NCBI RefSeq assembly: GCF_022829685.1
Contig: NZ_JAKSYE010000122.1
Span: forward strand, 124,001-188,000
Reading direction: 5' to 3'
DNA length: 64,000 bases
Source: Methylobacterium sp. E-045
GTDB lineage: Bacteria; Pseudomonadota; Alphaproteobacteria; Rhizobiales; Beijerinckiaceae
The notes under the pieces are model-generated. The model had not been told where the DNA came from, did not search any database, and saw only the letters and a program-made list of their open reading frames with translations. The position numbers were made by a program, and so were the translations under genes. Below are positions 49,046-56,530 of the stretch, one piece after another (position 1 is the stretch's first letter; each line of letters starts with the position of its first letter).

Positions 49046-50037
49046 GCTGCATCCCCGCGTACGACGAGCACGGTTGCGTCGTCCCTGACCCTCGCGAAGT
49101 CGCGATAGATCACCCCGGCCAGCAGCGTCGGATGTGCCCCTGCGAGGCCGGGATGGGCGTCGAGGGACCAGCTCGTCGCGATGCCGTCCGAGCACAGCAC
49201 GAACACGTCTTCCGGACGCATGGGGTACTCGAACTCCTGGATACGTCGGGCCGCGTGGCCCGCGGTCCCGGCGAGGCTGACCGTTCGCTTGATCGTCCTT
49301 CCGGAGATCACCGCCCCCGCGACATTGCCAATGCCGGCGAGCGCGAGCGTGGCGCGGTCCCTCGTATAGCGCGCGACCGAGATCGCTCCGCCCCGGGTCT
49401 GGGACAGGCCTGCGTGGATCGCAGCGAGGATCGCGGCGGGCGGCTCGTCGCGACGGCGCCGGAATATCTTGAGGGCCTCCTCCGACGCCCTGGCGGCCTC
49501 CGGTCCGTGGCCGAGGCCGTCCGACACGATGGCGGTCCAGCCGTCGGCGCGCTCGCGCACGGCGTAGGCGTCGCCGTTGGCAGTCTCGCCTTTCAGGGGC
49601 GCCGTCACCGCGCCGAAGCCGGGACCATCGCCCGACGGGCTCCCTCTGACGGACGACAGGCGCGCCAGCACCGCGGTGCCGAGGCCGGGCCGGGACACGA
49701 TGTCGAACGCGTCGGAGAGGCGACGCACCGCGCCGAGCCCCTCGCCGGCGCTGCCGCCGGTGGAATGGCCGTCGCGCAGGGCGAGGCCGAGGTCCTCAAA
49801 ACCCTTGCCCTTGTCGAGGGCGAGGATCTCGACCCCCGAGCCGGTCCCATCCTCGTAGGTGCCCACGAGAACCTCGCCCGGGACGCCGTACTTGACGACG
49901 TTGGTGGCGAGCTCGGTAACGATCAGGGCCACCCGTCCGGCCGCGGTCTCGTCGAAGCCGATGGCCTGCGCCACGGCCACGGCGCGCCGCCGCGCCTCGG
50001 CCACCTGGCTCGCTTCCGTGACGGGGACCCGGACCAT
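49042..50037 (-). CDS. GHKL ATPase + SpoIIE/RsbX-type phosphatase
   Basis: A protein of about 331 residues with two domains. The N-terminal 130 residues are an RsbW-like GHKL domain (ALIVTELATNVVKYG, ALDKGKGFEDL, GEGLGAVRRLSDAFDI). The C-terminal 190 are a PP2C/SpoIIE phosphatase (IVSDGLGHGPEAARASEEAL; LALAGIGNVAGAV; VLCSDGIATSW). Stressosome RsbX, which dephosphorylates RsbR/RsbS, is normally only the phosphatase, so this is an extended form. ATG 50037 follows the rsbT stop by two bases; a GTG four codons upstream is also possible. Confidence 0.92.
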   Translation of the reverse strand: MVRVPVTEASQVAEARRRAVAVAQAIGFDETAAGRVALIVTELATNVVKYGVPGEVLVGTYEDGTGSGVEILALDKGKGFEDLGLALRDGHSTGGSAGEGLGAVRRLSDAFDIVSRPGLGTAVLARLSSVRGSPSGDGPGFGAVTAPLKGETANGDAYAVRERADGWTAIVSDGLGHGPEAARASEEALKIFRRRRDEPPAAILAAIHAGLSQTRGGAISVARYTRDRATLALAGIGNVAGAVISGRTIKRTVSLAGTAGHAARRIQEFEYPMRPEDVFVLCSDGIATSWSLDAHPGLAGAHPTLLAGVIYRDFARVRDDATVLVVRGDAA

Positions 50038-50039
50038 GC

Positions 50040-50450
50040 TCACTTCCACCGCGCGATCGTCACGCGCGTGCCTGCTCCGGGCGTCGACTCGATGTGGAAC
50101 TCGTTCGAGAGCCGCTTGGCTCCGCCGAGGCCGAGCCCAAGACCGCCGCCGGAGGTGTAGTGGTCGGTCATCGCCTGCTCGATGTCGGCGATGCCTGGGC
50201 CCTGATCCTCGAAGGTCAGGCGCAGGCCCTTGCGCATGCCGGCCTGGACGATCTCCGCCCGGACCTCGCCGCCGCCGCCGTAGTCCAGGGCGTTGCGAGC
50301 CAGTTCGCTCGCGGCGGTGACGAACTTGGTCTGATCGACGAGCCCGAGCCCAATCTCGATGGCGAGCGCGCGGACCCGCTGGCGCACCCGCACGACGTCG
50401 TCGCCCGAGCGGATCGGGAGGGTTTCAACCTTCGTGGACTTCACGGTCAC
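50040..50450 (-). CDS. rsbT: RsbT-like serine/threonine kinase
   Basis: A 136-residue GHKL protein kinase that, in Bacillus, is held by the stressosome, phosphorylates RsbR and RsbS, and then leaves to activate its output partner. Motifs: ASELARNALDYGGGGEV (N-box), FEDQGPGIADIEQAM (G1), and GLGLGLGGAKRLSNEFHIES (G2). The length is right for RsbT. It starts with GTG inside the end of rsbS (26-base overlap). Confidence 0.93.
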   Translation of the reverse strand: MTVKSTKVETLPIRSGDDVVRVRQRVRALAIEIGLGLVDQTKFVTAASELARNALDYGGGGEVRAEIVQAGMRKGLRLTFEDQGPGIADIEQAMTDHYTSGGGLGLGLGGAKRLSNEFHIESTPGAGTRVTIARWK

Positions 50451-50829
50451 CCCCGCAACCGTCCTCCTCCTCCTCGGCGAGCCGCGACTGGATCAGCGCC
50501 ATGCCGCGCTCGACGTTGAGGGCCGTCTTGATGCCGGTGAGTTCCAGGCCGAGCTCCACCAGGGTGATGGCCACGGCGGGCCTCATCCCGGCCACGACCG
50601 TGTCCGCGTCGAGGATACGCGACACCGCGGCAATGCTCACAAGCATGCGGCCGATGAAGGAATCGACGATCTCCAGGGCCGAGATCTCGATCAGGACGGC
50701 ACGCGCGCCGGTGCGCACGATCATCGCCGTAAGGTCTTCCTCCAGCGCGAGGGCGAGGCGGTCGTGCATGTCGACCTGGATGGTGACGATGAGGACGCCA
50801 CCGAGCTTGAGGATCGGGATGCGGTCCAT
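50425..50829 (-). CDS. rsbS: RsbS-like STAS-domain scaffold protein
   Basis: A 134-residue single STAS domain (IPILKLGGVLIVTIQVDMHD at the start). S57 in EIVDSFIGRML corresponds to the conserved Ser of RsbS that RsbT phosphorylates. GMRPAVAITLVELGLEL is the second conserved strand-helix. It is slightly longer than Bacillus RsbS because of an acidic C-terminal tail (LAEEEEDG). It begins four bases after the rsbR stop. It forms the stressosome core with RsbR. Confidence 0.93.
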   Translation of the reverse strand: MDRIPILKLGGVLIVTIQVDMHDRLALALEEDLTAMIVRTGARAVLIEISALEIVDSFIGRMLVSIAAVSRILDADTVVAGMRPAVAITLVELGLELTGIKTALNVERGMALIQSRLAEEEEDGCGGDREVHEG

Positions 50830-50833
50830 GGTG

Positions 50834-51709
50834 TCAGCGACGCCCCTCGGCGGAAACCTGCTGGCGCACCACCTTTCGACCCGTCTGCCGAAGGGCGAGC
50901 GCGAAGGCGTCTGCCAACGTCGCCTTGGAAACGACGTTCAACTCGACACCGAGATGGACCATGGTCTGGGCGATCTGCGGCCGGATGCCGGAGACGAAGC
51001 AGTCGGCGCCCATCAGCCGGGCTGCCGCGACGGTCTTCAGCAGGTGCTGCGCCACAAGGGTGTCGACGGTCGGCACCCCGGTGATGTCGATGATGGCGAT
51101 CTCGGCCTCCTCGTCGACGATCGCCTGGAGCAGGTTCTCCATCACGACGCCAGTCCGGGCGCTGTCGAGGGTGCCGATGAGCGGCAGCGCTAGGATACCG
51201 TCCCAAAGCCGGACCACCGGTGTCGAGAGCTCGGCGATCTCCTGACCCTGGCGCCCGATCACCTCCTCGCGGCTTTCCAGGAACACCTCCATGGTGTGAA
51301 GGCCGAGCCGGTCGAGGATTTTGCTCGCGGCCCAGGTCCCCGCCGCCAGTGTGGCGGCGTCCGTCCCATGGGCCTTCCCGATGGCCGCGAAGACCGGCGC
51401 CTTGAGCGAGAACACGAAGTTGGCGGTGTCGGTCGGCGTGAAGCCCTGGATCGCGCGCGAGCGCGAGATGTCGGCGAGGGCCTCGCGAAGTGAGGTGTAT
51501 TGCTCGCCATCGGCCTCGACCCCGCCGTTCGCGAGCGCATCCCGAAGCTGGCCGTACACGGCCTTGGCCTGGGTCTGGAGCTCGGCCTCGCGAATGCGGC
51601 CGCTCTGCAGGGAGGTTCCCTCACGCAAGGAGGCGTACCACGCGTCGAGGATGGCGGCCTCGTCTTCGATGAGCGTCCGCTTCAGGACCTCGGCGCCGTC
51701 CATACTCAT
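50834..51709 (-). CDS. rsbR: RsbR-like stressosome sensor-scaffold
   Basis: A 291-residue first gene of the operon. The N-terminal 150 residues are a helical RsbR-type sensor domain of the RsbRD_N class (LIEDEAAILDAWYASL). A linker helix follows, and then a STAS domain (about 160-285). T217 in GVPTVDTLVAQHLLKT and T249 in GIRPQIAQTMVHLG lie at the conserved threonine positions used for phosphorylation in RsbR proteins. The N-terminal domain does not look globin-like, so the sensed signal is open. Confidence 0.93.
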   Translation of the reverse strand: MSMDGAEVLKRTLIEDEAAILDAWYASLREGTSLQSGRIREAELQTQAKAVYGQLRDALANGGVEADGEQYTSLREALADISRSRAIQGFTPTDTANFVFSLKAPVFAAIGKAHGTDAATLAAGTWAASKILDRLGLHTMEVFLESREEVIGRQGQEIAELSTPVVRLWDGILALPLIGTLDSARTGVVMENLLQAIVDEEAEIAIIDITGVPTVDTLVAQHLLKTVAAARLMGADCFVSGIRPQIAQTMVHLGVELNVVSKATLADAFALALRQTGRKVVRQQVSAEGRR

Positions 51710-52023
51710 CGGGTCCCTCTCTCTGCTGTCGCGCAGCCTCTATCCTGATCTCGACACTTTCGATAGGCGATATCGCTCAGGCTGAAGTCGCCAGCATTCG
51801 ATCTCCGAGCCAACGTCAGGTTCCGCCACCTTACTTCCCGGAAGCAGACTGGCCGAAACCCACCCGACGAGGTCGTAGAGCAGACCGGCAGGTGGCGACC
51901 CGACCCGGAAGCCTGGATCGCCATCGGCGCTTCTCCGAACCAGCGGCTCGTCGGCCGTCCGACAACTTCGGTTCGGATGGGAAATGGACTGCGCACGTCC
52001 GCCGCTTATGAGACATTCGCGAT
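51710..52023. other. Upstream region of the stressosome operon
   Basis: These 314 bases separate rsbR from the NTF2-like gene. Both genes are on the minus strand. No gene is apparent. The rsbR promoter must lie here. I looked for a GGAAC-type EcfG promoter and for LexA half-sites and found no convincing match. Confidence 0.4.
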
Positions 52024-52407
52024 CTAGAACATCCCGTTCGGATTAGCCGAAGCATCGGGCAGGATCTGCAGCACATCCCAGTGCTCAACGATCCGGCCAT
52101 CCGCATCGAGGCGAAAAATATCCATGGCCGCATAGTCATGGTCGCCCGGCCAGTGCTGGAGGCAGTGCAGCACAACCAGATCGGCTTCGGCAATTGCTCG
52201 CTTGACCTCCACCCGCTTGCCCGGCCACTCACGCGACATTCGCTCGAAATAGGCGATGAAGCCGTCCTTGCCCGTGGGCACATGCGGATTGTGCTGGATG
52301 TAGGTGGCCCCGGCATAACGCTCGATGGCCTCGCGGGGACGACACTCGTTAAACATCAGCTCATAGAACGCTATTACGTTCGTCTTGTTCTGCGCGAGAT
52401 TCGGCAT
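52024..52407 (-). CDS. SnoaL/NTF2-like protein
   Basis: A 127-residue cone-shaped alpha+beta-barrel protein of the SnoaL-like/NTF2 superfamily. It starts NKTNVIAFYELMFNECRPRE, includes the conserved YIQHNPHVPTGKDGFIAYF and ends in DIFRLDADGRIVEHWDVLQ. All are hallmarks of the family seen in predicted SnoaL-like polyketide-cyclase and ester-isomerase proteins. Its substrate is unknown. It stands alone; 52408-52668 upstream holds no clear gene. Confidence 0.9.
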   Translation of the reverse strand: MPNLAQNKTNVIAFYELMFNECRPREAIERYAGATYIQHNPHVPTGKDGFIAYFERMSREWPGKRVEVKRAIAEADLVVLHCLQHWPGDHDYAAMDIFRLDADGRIVEHWDVLQILPDASANPNGMF

Positions 52408-52668
52408 GTCTCTGCGTGTAAACCCGTGAGAGCCATTGGCTATCGATACAGGGGAGCACGTCGCCGGAGAGCAGACAAGTGCTTAAGAGTGGACGTTCCG
52501 ATCTCCCGCAACGAGTCGTAAGCGGTTCTCGCATGGAGGTCCGCTTCGATGCATCCACTGTCCGAAAGCGGACCGTCTTCAAACCACCCGTCTCAGGCCA
52601 TCATGACAGATACCAAACGCCAGATTCTCACCGCAGGGTGCCTCTGAAGCGCCGATTCGGTGAGGCGA

Positions 52669-53049
52669 TCACGCGTCTGCGGATGGTGCACCTGACGAAA
52701 GCGCGGACACGCCCTGGCCATCACCGCGTCCCGAAGCGTAGGCGTTGATGATCGCAGCCAACAGGCCGGGGAAGCGCGTGTCCACTTCGGCACAGCGCGA
52801 ATAGTTTCTCATCTCCACGCCGTGACGCTCGCTGCGGATCAATCCGGCCTCGCGCAGCACCTTGAAGTGGCTGGACAGCGACGACTTCGGAATGACCCGG
52901 TCGCCCACCGCAGACAGGGCCGAGCAGGCGTCGACGCAGCCCGCGCCCACGATCCGGGCGAAGATCGCCGCCCTTCGGGGATCGGACAAGGCGTGCAGGA
53001 TCGCCTCTGGCTGAACGTCCTCCATGGCAGGGTGAAAAAGCGGCCTCAT
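52669..53049 (-). CDS. ArsR-family repressor
   Basis: A 126-residue winged helix-turn-helix regulator: ILHALSDPRRAAIFARIVGA, then SSLSSHFKVLREAGLIRSERHGVEMRNY is the recognition helix and wing. There is no metal-binding Cys cluster of ArsR/CadC type, though GCVDAC contains two Cys near helix 2 that could be redox-active. It diverges from a short-chain dehydrogenase with a 106-bp gap and probably represses it. The start at 53049 is the ATG before the domain; frames extend further but overlap the divergent gene's promoter. Confidence 0.88.
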   Translation of the reverse strand: MRPLFHPAMEDVQPEAILHALSDPRRAAIFARIVGAGCVDACSALSAVGDRVIPKSSLSSHFKVLREAGLIRSERHGVEMRNYSRCAEVDTRFPGLLAAIINAYASGRGDGQGVSALSSGAPSADA

Positions 53050-53085
53050 GTTTCGTCCATATGGGGCTTGAACTGCGCTTTGATA

Positions 53086-53102
53086 GTTCCGAACTTCCGA
53101 AC
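53086..53102. promoter_or_regulatory. Candidate ArsR operator
   Basis: GTTC-C-GAAC is a perfect palindrome at 53086-53094. The eight bases TTCCGAAC are repeated in tandem at 53087-53094 and 53095-53102. The site lies in the 106-bp divergent promoter of the ArsR-type gene and the short-chain dehydrogenase, 37 bases from the repressor start codon. Confidence 0.5.
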
Positions 53103-53155
53103 CATGGGAAGACGGCATCCAATCCGGAGCCGACCCAGTTCGAAAGCTAGCACAG

Positions 53156-53902
53156 ATGTCAAAGCTTGAGGGTAAGGTCGCGGTCGTCACCGGTGCATCG
53201 AAGGGCATCGGCGCGGCCATCGCCAAGGCACTGGCGAAGGCCGGCGCAGCCGTCGTCGTCAATTATGCGTCGAGCAAGGCTGGTGCGGACGCCGTCGTCG
53301 CGGCGATCACATCGGACGGTGGCAAGGCGATCGCCGTGCAGGGGGACGTCTCCAAGGCCGCCCAGGCTCATGGGCTGATCGAGGCGGCGGTGCGTGAGTT
53401 CGGCCGGCTCGACGTGCTGGTCAACAATTCCGGCGTCTACGAATTCGCATCCATCGAGGAGGCAACCGAGGACCACTACCGCCGTCTGTTCGACATCAAC
53501 GTGCTCGGCGTCCTGCTGGCGACGCAGGCGGCCGCCAAGCATCTCGGCGACGGCGGAAGCATCATCAACATCTCGTCGGCGATCACCCATGTGCTTACGC
53601 CAACCGCGGCGGCCTATGCCGGCACGAAGGGCGCTTTGAACGCGATCTCGGGTGTTCTCGCCAATGAGTTGGCTCCGCGCAAGATCCGCGTGAATGTGGT
53701 CAGTCCGGGCTTCGTGGTGACCGAAGGCACGCATACGGCCGGGGTCGTCGGCTCCGATATGGAGGCGGGCTTCATCGCACAGACGCCGCTCGGCCGGGCC
53801 GGCCAACCAGACGACATCGCCGGGGTCGTCGCGTTCCTCGCGTCGGACGATGCCCGTTGGCTGACGGGAGAGAACATCACCGCCAGCGGCGGCGTTCGCT
53901 AA
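53156..53902 (+). CDS. Short-chain dehydrogenase/reductase (classical SDR)
   Basis: A 248-residue NAD(P)-dependent reductase similar to FabG and glucose 1-dehydrogenase. The cofactor motif is VVTGASKGIGAAIAKALAKA. NNSGVYEF stands for the NNAG motif. The catalytic Ser is in IINISSAITH and the Tyr-x-x-x-Lys in AAAYAGTKGALN. LASDDARWLTGENITASGGV is the usual C-terminus. Substrate unknown. It is likely repressed by the divergent ArsR-type protein. Confidence 0.93.
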   Translation: MSKLEGKVAVVTGASKGIGAAIAKALAKAGAAVVVNYASSKAGADAVVAAITSDGGKAIAVQGDVSKAAQAHGLIEAAVREFGRLDVLVNNSGVYEFASIEEATEDHYRRLFDINVLGVLLATQAAAKHLGDGGSIINISSAITHVLTPTAAAYAGTKGALNAISGVLANELAPRKIRVNVVSPGFVVTEGTHTAGVVGSDMEAGFIAQTPLGRAGQPDDIAGVVAFLASDDARWLTGENITASGGVR

Positions 53903-54014
53903 CGGCGAAATCCGATCCTGCGCGTGCTCCAGCCACAGATGCGCGCGCAGGCGGTGGCATGGGGCGAACGCAGTCCGGCGACCTCCACCGAGCGCGTTGT
54001 CCTCCGTCCGCTAG

Positions 54015-54878
54015 CTAGGCGCTCTTCGACACCGGACAGTCGTATTCGGGCTCGTTGCCGCTCGAGCAAACGAGCGTGCGGATCTGATCCCGTACGCCCT
54101 GCGTGACGGGGTTGTAGACGATCATGCCGAGGTCGGGACGGCCGTCGACCGCAAAGGTCGAGAATTCCAGTTCGATCGCGCCGAGGATCGGATGCCAAAG
54201 CCGTTTGACGCCGTCGGCATGCGCATTGACGTCGTTCTCCTGCCAGAGGGCAGCGAATTCCGGGCTGGTGCGACAGAGCTCATCGACCAGTTCGCTGACC
54301 TCGGACGCAGCGCCGGCGCGTACGGCGTCCGCCCGGAACGCGCCGACGACGAAGCGGGCCACACTCGCCCAGTCCTGCTGCGCGGTGCGAACGCCCGGAT
54401 CGCAGAACATGCGGCGGAGGATGTTGCGCTCACCGGGAGGGACCGTGCTCCAGTCGGTCAGCACCACGGCGGCGGCACGGTTCCAGGCGACGATGTCCCA
54501 GGTTGCGGTCTTGATCAGCGCCGGGCTGACCTCAAGCGTATCGAGCAGCCGTTGCAGGCGCGGCGTGATCCCCTCCTTGGGCTTGTAGCGGACCTCCGGC
54601 GGACGCCCGAGCGCGAGCATGAAGACGTGCTCGCGCTCGGTCTCGGTCAGCATCAGCCCGGCGGCGATGCGGTTCAGCACGTCAGCGGAGGGCGCGCCGC
54701 CGCGTCCCTGCTCCAACCACGTGTACCAGGTGGCGCTGATGTTCGAGCGCTGGGCGACCTCTTCCCGGCGCAGGCCCGGCGTGCGCCTGCGTCCCGTGAA
54801 CCCGAACGCTGCTGGATCGAGCCTGGTCCGCCGGTCCCTCAAATATGCTCCCAGTGGGGTCTCGGGTCTGGCAGACAT
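54015..54878 (-). CDS. XRE-type regulator with MmyB-like ligand domain
   Basis: A 287-residue regulator. The N-terminal helix-turn-helix is recognisable by RTPGLRREEVAQRSNISATW and YTWLEQGRGGAPSADVLNRI. A C-terminal MmyB-like PAS-type ligand domain follows (LDTLEVSPALIKTATWDIVAWNRA; LWHPILGAIELEFSTFAVDG). It diverges from an SDR gene with a 99-bp gap. This regulator type in actinobacteria and proteobacteria commonly controls an adjacent oxidoreductase. Confidence 0.93.
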   Translation of the reverse strand: MSARPETPLGAYLRDRRTRLDPAAFGFTGRRRTPGLRREEVAQRSNISATWYTWLEQGRGGAPSADVLNRIAAGLMLTETEREHVFMLALGRPPEVRYKPKEGITPRLQRLLDTLEVSPALIKTATWDIVAWNRAAAVVLTDWSTVPPGERNILRRMFCDPGVRTAQQDWASVARFVVGAFRADAVRAGAASEVSELVDELCRTSPEFAALWQENDVNAHADGVKRLWHPILGAIELEFSTFAVDGRPDLGMIVYNPVTQGVRDQIRTLVCSSGNEPEYDCPVSKSA

Positions 54879-54907
54879 GGCGATCCTGTTAGCGTCTATA
54901 CCGGGAT

Positions 54908-54920
54908 AAGGTCACACCTT
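54908..54920. promoter_or_regulatory. Candidate operator of the XRE/MmyB regulator
   Basis: AAGGT-CAC-ACCTT is a perfect 5-3-5 palindrome in the 99-bp divergent promoter, 29 bases from the regulator start and 57 from the SDR start. Confidence 0.45.
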
Positions 54921-54977
54921 TAACGGGATCTGCGATGCGCCGATAGAGATCGTCCAGACCACAGCGGACAGCATCTC

Positions 54978-55880
54978 ATGCGCATCTTCCTCACCGGTGC
55001 CACCGGCTTCATCGGCTCTGCGATCATCCCGGAACTCCTCCGCTCCGGGCATCGGGTCCTGGGACTGACGCGGTCGGCCACGGGCGCTCAAAAACTGATC
55101 GACGCCGGCGTCGAACCCCATCGTGGCGACCTCGAAGACCTGGACAGCCTGCGCAGCGGCGCGGCCCAGGCCGACGGCGTGATCCATACCGCCTTCGACC
55201 ATGACGACTTCTCGAACTTCGTCGCCAACTGCGAGAAGGACAGGCGCGCAATCGAAACCCTGGGCTCCGCACTGAAGGGATCGGATCGCCCGCTGCTCAT
55301 CACGTCCGGCACCGGAATGGGAAACCCCACCGAGGGTGGACCGGCGACCGAAGACGTCTTCAACGTAAAACACCCGAACCCTCGCATCGCGTCCGAGATG
55401 GCGGGTGCCGCGCTCCTGGAGGCGGGCGTCAACGTGTCGGTCGTGCGCCTCCCACAGGTGCATGATACGGTCAAACAGGGGCTCATCACCTATCTCGTCG
55501 ACGTGGCCCGCCGCACGGGCGTCTCGGCCTATGTCGGCGAGGGAGCCAACCGCTGGCCCGCGGCTCCCGTCCTCGATGTCGCCCGGCTGTATGCGCTCGC
55601 GTTCGCGCGGCGGGAGGCCGGTGCCCGATACCACGCGGTCGCCGAGGAAGGCGTCAGCGCCCGCGACATGGCGGAGGTGATCGGCCGTGGCTTGAACGTG
55701 CCGGCGGTCGGCGTGTCGTCGGAGAAAGCGGCAGAGCATTTCGGGTGGTTGGCCGCATTCGTCAGCCTCGACATGCCGGCGTCGAGTGCCCTGACGCGGG
55801 CACGGCTTGATTGGCATCCGACCGGGCGCGGCCTCATCGCCGACCTTGAGCAAATGGACTATTCCCGCGCGTCGCACTGA
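54978..55880 (+). CDS. NAD-dependent epimerase/dehydratase (extended SDR)
   Basis: A 300-residue atypical/extended SDR with an N-terminal Rossmann fold (RIFLTGATGFIGSAIIPELL). PLLITSGTGMGNP lies at the catalytic-Ser strand. The usual Tyr-x-x-x-Lys is not evident (the region reads NPRIASEMAGAALLEAG), so it may be a binding protein or a reductase with altered chemistry like other NAD(P)H-binding-domain proteins. The substrate is unknown. It is probably controlled by the divergent XRE-type regulator. Confidence 0.9.
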   Translation: MRIFLTGATGFIGSAIIPELLRSGHRVLGLTRSATGAQKLIDAGVEPHRGDLEDLDSLRSGAAQADGVIHTAFDHDDFSNFVANCEKDRRAIETLGSALKGSDRPLLITSGTGMGNPTEGGPATEDVFNVKHPNPRIASEMAGAALLEAGVNVSVVRLPQVHDTVKQGLITYLVDVARRTGVSAYVGEGANRWPAAPVLDVARLYALAFARREAGARYHAVAEEGVSARDMAEVIGRGLNVPAVGVSSEKAAEHFGWLAAFVSLDMPASSALTRARLDWHPTGRGLIADLEQMDYSRASH

Positions 55881-55924
55881 CACGCCGTGGTCCGTCGTGC
55901 GAGCCGATGGAACCTCCATGGATC

Positions 55925-56504
55925 CCGTTCCGCAAGTTTTCGAGCTTGCGGGTCGTCCACGCATGCGCCGCCTCGGTGGTGCCGGCCACAAGCGGCTTGC
56001 CGACCCAGGAATTGAACCTGTGATCGGTCCTGACTCCGAGCACGTAGCCCTTGCCCGCGCCGCAGCGCCATCTCGATGTCGCCGACCCCTTAGACGGTGT
56101 CGGCCGCCAACCAGGGAAAACGGCACGCCGGCGGCGATCGCCCGCTCGATCATCGCTAGTGCCAATCCAGGCTTGGTCGAAAAGCTCGTCCCCTCCGGCA
56201 CGTGGGCGGCGGCTAATCGGGCCGGATCCGAGGTCCAGGTCTTGGGCAGGTAAAAGGCCCGATCGATGAACGCATGGCAGTGCCGCGAGACGTAGGCCGC
56301 GAACACACCGATCTGACAGTTCGTGATCTTGCCGGCAGAGCCGGTGTACTGGCGATGCACGCCGCACGAGGCTTTACCCTGCTTGAGGAAGCCGGTCTCA
56401 TCGAGAACCAGAACCGCGTCCGGGTCGGCCAGGGTCTCCAGGGCATAGTCCCGCACCACGTCGCGCAGAGCATCCGCATCCCAGCGTTGCGGCAGTGGTT
56501 TTTG
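55925..56504 (-). pseudogene. Decayed IS701-family transposase
   Basis: On the minus strand, AVLVLDETGFLKQGKASCGV followed by HRQYTGSAGKITNCQIGVFA, and then FYLPKTWTSDPARLAAAHVP, form the first half of the DDE domain of an IS701-type transposase. Near 56103 the frame shifts; the expected GVGDIEMALRR resumes in another frame after a stop in place of the usual Tyr codon. KGYVLGVRTDHRFNSWVGKP continues in a third frame. At least two frameshifts and one nonsense codon make it inactive. Both ends are missing. It abuts the MATE gene and marks the left edge of the metallophore-like island. Confidence 0.85.
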
Positions 56505-56530
56505 CCCAGGTGATCTCCGCTTCAAGAGCC

